DNA from: Echinometra lucunter
Lineage: Eukaryota > Echinodermata > Echinoidea > Camarodonta > Echinometridae
DNA: 64,000 bases
Reading direction: 5' to 3'
Assembly: GCA_029962745.1 (NCBI GenBank)
Contig: CM057161.1
Coordinates: 9,222,638-9,286,637, forward strand
How positions within the stretch are numbered: the stretch's first letter is position 1; each line of letters starts with the position of its first letter. A program made the position numbers and the translations under genes. Positions 58,171 to 64,000 of the stretch are shown piece by piece. The notes beneath the pieces are model-generated. The model was not told the DNA's origin. It saw only the letters and a list, made by a program, of their open reading frames with translations, and made no database searches.

Positions 58171-60454
58171 ACACCTTCGTCTGAGCACAATATTTATTAA
58201 AGGGAAGTCTTTAAATTAAGTCATTCTTTTCTCTTAACACCGTCAACTAAATTATTTTAAGCCTGATGAATTCCTCACCTCTCCTCACGCTATCATTTCA
58301 TGTAGAGTGAGAGGACAGATTTTTTTTGTTTTGTTTTAAAGCCGAATTTATCCAATAATCACGCCCTGAAAAAAAAATATTGTGTAGTGCTTATGACAAT
58401 GAAATGAGTACTCAAGAAGGAACGCGTTTGAAATTCTGTAAAACAAACAAATTTTGTAAAACAAATTATTTAAACAAGCTATAAATGGTTGACAACAGTG
58501 TTTTTTAGGCCTCGAAAGTCCATCTATTATTTTATTTTCGTAACAACAACACCCTTTCCGTTCTTGCAACAAAATGAGCTTTATCAAACAACGACAGGGC
58601 CTCGTAACGCTGTCCCACAAAATCAAGCATCAAATACGTACTCTCTCCAAGAGACAGGGGACCCAAGGCCCATGCTTGCATCTAGACTCTGGGCGATTCC
58701 GATGGATTGAGGGGAGATCGAGGGGAGACCTCGGTTTGGGCCCAGGTTTGAATGGTATGAGGCAGTGAGAGAAAATGTGCTGCAAGTAGATCCACTTCTC
58801 TTAATTATGTTCCTCGCTGAAGCTGCAGGGAGTCTGTCCATCTGATTGACAGCCGCTGTATCGACTCGAATAATGCATTCTGTGTCGGTTACATTTGAAC
58901 TGAGTCATGTATTCAACTTATACCCCCCCCCCCATCTCTCTTTTTCTCTCTCTCTCTCTTTTATTTTGTCTATATGTTTTTTTTAAATATAAATATATAT
59001 ATATATACATATATCAATCTGCCTCTTAATTCTCTCTCTCTTACTCGCTCCCTATCCCCTATCTCTGTCTCTGTCTCTGTCTCTGTCTCTGTATGTCCCC
59101 CTCACTCTCTGTGTCCCTACACACCGGTATTCATAATATGAAATTTTTAAAAAGGGACAGAGTCTAGACTAAATATACCCCTTTATCCCTTCTTTCACCC
59201 CCTCCCTCTCTATCCTTTCTCCCTTTATTTCTCTCGTTCTTTCTCTCTCTCTCTCTTTCTTTTTAATATTTTAAGCTGAATATTTCCCCTCCCCTCACCC
59301 ATTTAATATCTAAATGTTTTTTTGTTGTTGTTTGTTTGTTAACTTTTTTTTTCCGGTATAGATGGCTTTATCACCGATCGCACATAAAAAGCACGGGTAC
59401 TTAACATGATTATTAATGATCTTTTTGTCCCCTAACTCAACTTACACCTGTTCGAATTAGAACGAATCCATTTTATACAAAAGCGACTAATCACATGCAG
59501 ATGGACTAAAATGATTCGGAAAAAGCCCCAATCCATTTCAAGCTCTCGTTGTTATGTCGATCATCTCCCCCTCCCCCTTTTAAACCAAAGGTTGTTAACC
59601 TGTAATGTGGTCATAGCAACAGCCAAAACATGAAATATTGCACAAATATTTAATGTCTGGAGAGCAAATAGGAGAGAATTTCTCGACGCCCATGCGCCGT
59701 CAGGGAAATAGTTAAAGGTTGTAGACAGAGCCAACATCCCGTGCCTACATTGATCCACTCAAAATGCTTGCATACCATCATTCATGGTGGCAGGCAGTGA
59801 GGATGATTTTGATCAGATGGCAGCAATCAAAAGTTAATTGATAGGGCATCTTCGGTCTTTTGTTTGGTTGCTTATCGACAGATAGCTCGGCTCGGAAAAA
59901 TGTGTTTGCTTGTTGTATTTTGAGAAGTCCATCTGATATGCTCACAGGATGGATGATTTCGAATAGCACATGAAAATATAGATCGTAACCCATGCAGACA
60001 ACGATGTGAAGTTGAGTCGAATGCATAAAACCAGCATTACATCATGAAAGTCGTAAACATGGTAAATGCTTAAACAGTGTGAAGATGCAAGCAAAACTTC
60101 AAATAATAGTTTCTAAATGAACCATTTCAGTTGCATTTTTCCTTACGCGTCATGCTTTTAATTCAACTTAATATTATTTTTCTTGACCACTTTATTGCAT
60201 GAATTGTATCACTCAGCATACTTAAGAAGTCATAGTAAATCATTTAACACTAGCTGATCAAGACCAGTCTTTTATAAAATTGTATTAAAGTTTCAGCAAA
60301 CTTAACTGCTTAACAAAGCCATTGACCTATGAAAGATAAACCCCTCTCCTTCCTCTCTTCTCTTGCGCCATGTCATGCATGTTGAGACTGCCAATCACTT
60401 TAATGACAACGCTGAACATTTCTATAAGACCATGAAAGACTGGTTACAGCTCTT
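58171..60454. other. No secure gene; CT and TCTGTC tracts
   Basis: CT tracts and a TCTGTC tandem at about 58936-58960 and 59061-59092, with a TA run at 58991-59005. A somewhat GC-rich patch at 58590-58860 is open on both strands for 60-90 codons but lacks splice or domain support. Confidence 0.4.
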
Positions 60455-60811
60455 CATTCCGAAGGTTCGTTATTCCGAAGGTTTGAATACTCCGAAGGTT
60501 CGTTATTCCGATGGTTCGTTTTTTTTTTTTTTTTTTTTTTGGGGGGGGGGGGAGGGTTCGTTATTGGGAAGATTCGTTAGTCCGAAAATGAAAAAAGGTT
60601 CGTTATTCAGAAGGTTCGTCAGTCTGAAAATGAAATAAGGTTCGTTTGTTCGTTAGTTATTTTCGGACTAACGAACCTTCGGAATAACCCCACAAATGTT
60701 CGGATTAACGTATCCTTTTTCATTTTCGGACTAACAGACATCTAAGTATACGCAATTAGCATGTTTCGGAATAACGAACCTTAGGAATAACGAAGCTTCG
60801 GAATAACGAAC
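60455..60811. mobile_element. Foldback element built from TTCGTTATTCCGAAGG modules
   Basis: The left two-thirds carries about seven copies of TTCGTTATTCCGAAGG or variants (GTTCGTTAGTCCGAAAAT). The right third carries the complement (CCTTCGGAATAACGAA, ATTTTCGGACTAACG). A T22-G13 homopolymer pair at about 60520-60552 interrupts the left arm. Nested modules let it fold in several registers. No frame and no clear target duplication. Confidence 0.75.
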
Positions 60812-60899
60812 ATCACCCGAAAGACTGTAGCATTTCGTCCGTGTCGTCAGGTTTCTGATGTTGTGCCGTTTCATTCGCTGAGCCAGAACCTGGAAATGA

Positions 60900-63290
60900 T
60901 ATCACTAATCCACTTAATGTAGGATAATACCGTTACAGCCTCCATCATTGATTACACCCAGTAGAATCAAACGAGACTTGCTCAGGTTAAATTGGTCTCA
61001 TTCTAATCCAATTCTGTTTCAAATGATAGTTGATGAGGGGTAATGACATTGAATGTAGCGGGTATGTTCGCAAGGCTATCGTCTAAGCAATAAAGGGCAA
61101 TTCAATAGTCTCGAACTCTTCGAATGACTAGCATGACTAGCGGCACATTTAAAGGAATCAATATATTGGTAACATTAGCGAGCATGAAAACTTGAAACAT
61201 GGAACTTGAGGAGTTGAAATGTGTAGTAGCTTTTGTAGAAGTGCACATTCCTTTTTAAAGAAGGTTTGTTGGGTTGATCAGTTAGTTGAGTGGTTTTTAG
61301 AAATATCACCCTCATATGTCAAACTGTTATTGCAAAACTATGTTTTCCATAAGACTGGAAGTCACTTGAACGCTTTTGACACTCTTCAGGGAAATTCTTT
61401 AAAACTAGCATTTCGTAAAATCAGATTAGATTGGTCTCATTCTGATCCAATTCTGTTCCGAATGACAGTTGATAAGGGATAATGACATTGAATGTAACGG
61501 AAAGGTTCGCAAGCCTATCGTCTAAGCAATGAAGGACAATTCAATAGTTTCCAACTCGTCCAACGGACTAGCAACACGTTTACAGGAATCAATATATTGG
61601 TAACATTATAGCACATTAGTGAGCCCGAAAACTTCACACACGGAATATGGGAATTTGAAAACGTTTATGAGGTTTTTAGTAGTGCACGTTCCTTTTCAAA
61701 GAATTGCTTATTGGTTTGGCCAGATCATTTATCTGAGTGGTTTAGAAATATCACCCTCATACCATGCATACTGTTATAAGAAAAATCTGTTTTGACTAGT
61801 AATCTTGAACACTCTGGACTCTCCTCAGAGGGAATTCTCTAGAACTAGCATTTCATTATCCCTTGCCAGGGATAATGACACTGAATGTAACGCGTATGTT
61901 CCCAAGCCTATAGCCTAAGCAATAAAGGACAATTCAATAGACAAGTCTCGAACTCGTCGAATGACTAGCGGCACATTTAAAGAAATCAATTTACTGGTAA
62001 CATCAGCGAGCACGAACATCTTGACACATGGAACACGGGGAGTTGAAAACGTTTAGTATTTCTTGTAGTAGTGCACATTCCCCTTTTTCAAGAAGTTTTG
62101 CTGGGTTGGTCAGATCGTTTTATGAGTGGTTTTTAGAAATATCAACCTCATACCGTTATAACAAATATATCATACATGATACCCTCCAAAACTCTTCACA
62201 GGAAATTTCTCTAAAACTAGCATTTGGTATGGGATAATGACATGAAATGTAACGGAAATGTTAGCAAGCCTATCAAATTTTAAAGGAATCAATATATTGG
62301 TAACATTAGTGAGCACGAAAAACTTGACACATGGAACTTGAGGAGTTGAAATGTTTAGTAGTTTTTGTAGTAGTGCACATTCCTTTTAGGTCAGAATGGG
62401 TTTCAGAAATATCAACCTGATGCTGTTATCATGGTTATTGCAAAGCTGTACGTCTTCCATAAGACTGACAGTCACTTGAACGCTCTTGCCACTCTTCAGC
62501 GAATTTCTGTAAAACTAGAATTTCTTCAAATTTCATGAAGGTTATGCAGGTGCGACGCTAAATTCGCCTTAGTGGCATGTTATCACTAATCCATTTTTAA
62601 AGAGATAATACCGTCACGGTGTCCTTCATTGATTTCACCAAGTAGAATCAAACGAGATTATCTAAGGTAATAGATTGGTCATATTCTAATCAAATTCTGT
62701 TTCAAATGATAGTTGATAAGGGGTAATGACATTAAATGTAACGGGTATGTTCGCAAGGCTATCGCCTAAGCAATAAATGGCATTTCAATAGTCTCGAACT
62801 CGTCCAATTGCTAGCGGCACATTTAAAGTAATCAATATAATGGTAGCATTAGTGAGCAAGACGGCATGAAACGTGGAACATGAGGAGCTGAAAACGTTTA
62901 GTAGATGTTGTAGTTCACATTCCCTTTTTCAAGAAGTTTGGCTGCATGGGTAGGTCAGATCGTTTATTGGTGAATTTAGAAATATCAAACCTCATAACAT
63001 TATAACAAATATATTATACATGTGCACTCTGAACTCTCCACATGAAATTTCTCTAAAATTAGCATTTAGTAAGGGATAATGACATTGGATGTAATGGGTA
63101 TGTTCGCAAGCCTATCGTCTAAGCAATAAAGGGCAATTCAATAGTCTCGAACTCGTCGAATGACTAGCGGCACGTTTAAAGGAATCAATATATTGGTAAC
63201 ATTAGCGAGCACGAAAACTTGACACATGCAAGACATGGGGATTTCAAAACGTTTAATAGATGTCGTAGTAGTGCCCATTCCTTTTAAAAC
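60900..63290. repeat. Tandem array of six ~350-490 bp units
   Basis: The landmark AATGACATTGAATGTAACGG recurs at 61042, 61481, 61873, 62235, 62724 and 63078. Each is followed by ATGTTCGCAAGCCTATCGTC, AATAAAGGCAATTCAATAGTC, GGAATCAATATATTGGTAAC, GTGCACATTCCTTTT and TTTAGAAATATCA in order. Two units (from 60900 and from 62575) have an extra ~140-bp leader (TATCACTAATCCA, AGTAGAATCAAACGAGA, CTAATC(C/A)AATTCTGTTTC), hinting at a higher-order pattern. Unit lengths vary by deletions. Non-coding. Confidence 0.88.
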
Positions 63291-64000
63291 AATTTTGTTT
63301 ACGCTAATGTTTTATTGACAGTAGAGAGGAATGTGTGTGTATGTCATGTAATGTATGTGGTACCATGGATTTTGTGGTAACCTCAACAACATTCTGTTGA
63401 ATATCGTGGGAGTACCATTGACTTTTTTTTTTTTCGAGAGATTCCGGATTCATCCTAGCTGGGTGCTTGCAATCTTGGACGAGATGTTCTACCCCACAAT
63501 GTTGTTAGTTTGTCCCACTCAACCCATGTGTAAATCAGGTCCTTGCAATTGCCGGGGTAATAATAATTCGTAGGGCCCTTAGAAAGAACAGCACTGAAGC
63601 TGATAAGGCTTCCCTGGGTAACCGGGATTTATCATCATTATGATTAGGTAATACATGACGATTTTAGTTTCATGTAATTCACCCACACAATGCAGAAATG
63701 CAAATATGGCAAACAACGTAATTGTCAAGTAGGCCCTATTGTCAGATTGGGTTTGATCTGTTTATGGGTGTTTTGAACATGCATTGCTGTGATGAAAGCG
63801 CGTTGTTGGTTTTGTCTTCAAAGAAATTGCCCAAGGAGAGAGTGATTGCAAAAAAACATGAACGACATGCTGATTAGGAAAAAGAGGATGAATAAAAGTT
63901 TATATAAGGATCTTGACTAAAAGTGCAGTGACTCAACTGTGTCACAATTTTCCCAAATACGTTACGTACATGTATAGGCCTTAGTGCGTTCTTTGCACAG
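63291..64000. other. No gene seen
   Basis: AT-rich sequence with a short T run at 63423-63435. The stretch around 63558-63650 (GGTAATAATAATTCG, AAGGCTTCCCTGGGTAACCG, ATCATCATTATGATTAGG) has the look of an interspersed-repeat end but has no second copy here. Confidence 0.4.

Overview
This is a eukaryotic, almost entirely non-coding window. The repeat content (a tRNA-headed SINE, many short hAT-like, TTAA-flanked and TA-flanked elements, long AG/CT microsatellites and degenerate TTAGGG tracts) together with the one recognisable exon points to a marine deuterostome, most likely a sea urchin or other echinoderm. The organism call is an inference from repeat style; no ribosomal or mitochondrial marker is present.

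The only confidently coding sequence is a single exon on the + strand at 11931-12287. It has a start codon, a signal peptide and the first part of a class C GPCR ligand-binding domain of GABA-B-receptor type, and it ends on a clear splice donor. A CpG-rich segment lies just upstream and may be promoter and 5' UTR. No second exon of this gene was recognised to the right, so the following tens of kilobases may be a long first intron.

Two weaker coding candidates lie on the minus strand. One is a possible three-exon, phase-consistent small gene at 35461-36419; the other is an isolated open segment with splice sites at 43598-43751. Both are unrecognised and low confidence.

Most of the window is a record of transposition. 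I find seven short non-autonomous elements with hAT hallmarks (8-bp target duplications, CA(G/N)-type inverted ends) at 8004-8265, 8885-9084, 18402-18721, 21345-21960, 26893-27151, 40319-40963 and 40407-40654. One is nested in another of the group, and two sit inside unrelated foldback elements. Most share paired G and C homopolymer tracts near the ends, and several share the motif GAGCGAAGCGAGCGAGC. TTAA-flanked elements occur at 3157-3571, 25056-25334, 33992-34582 and 46843-47289, and TA-flanked ones at 2638-2935, 26359-26699, 41361-41622 and 53464-53810.

Other structured repeats include a 781-bp element carrying five copies of a 26-bp motif in both orientations (28048-28828), a foldback built from a TTCGTTATTCCGAAGG module (60455-60811), a composite element with ~155-bp internal tandem repeats (20496-21973), a perfect 27-bp hairpin enclosing a hammerhead-like core (20091-20202), three successive foldback units (42131-42653), and degenerate tandem arrays at 56745-58170 and 60900-63290. 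The rest is AT-rich sequence with microsatellites in which I see no gene.
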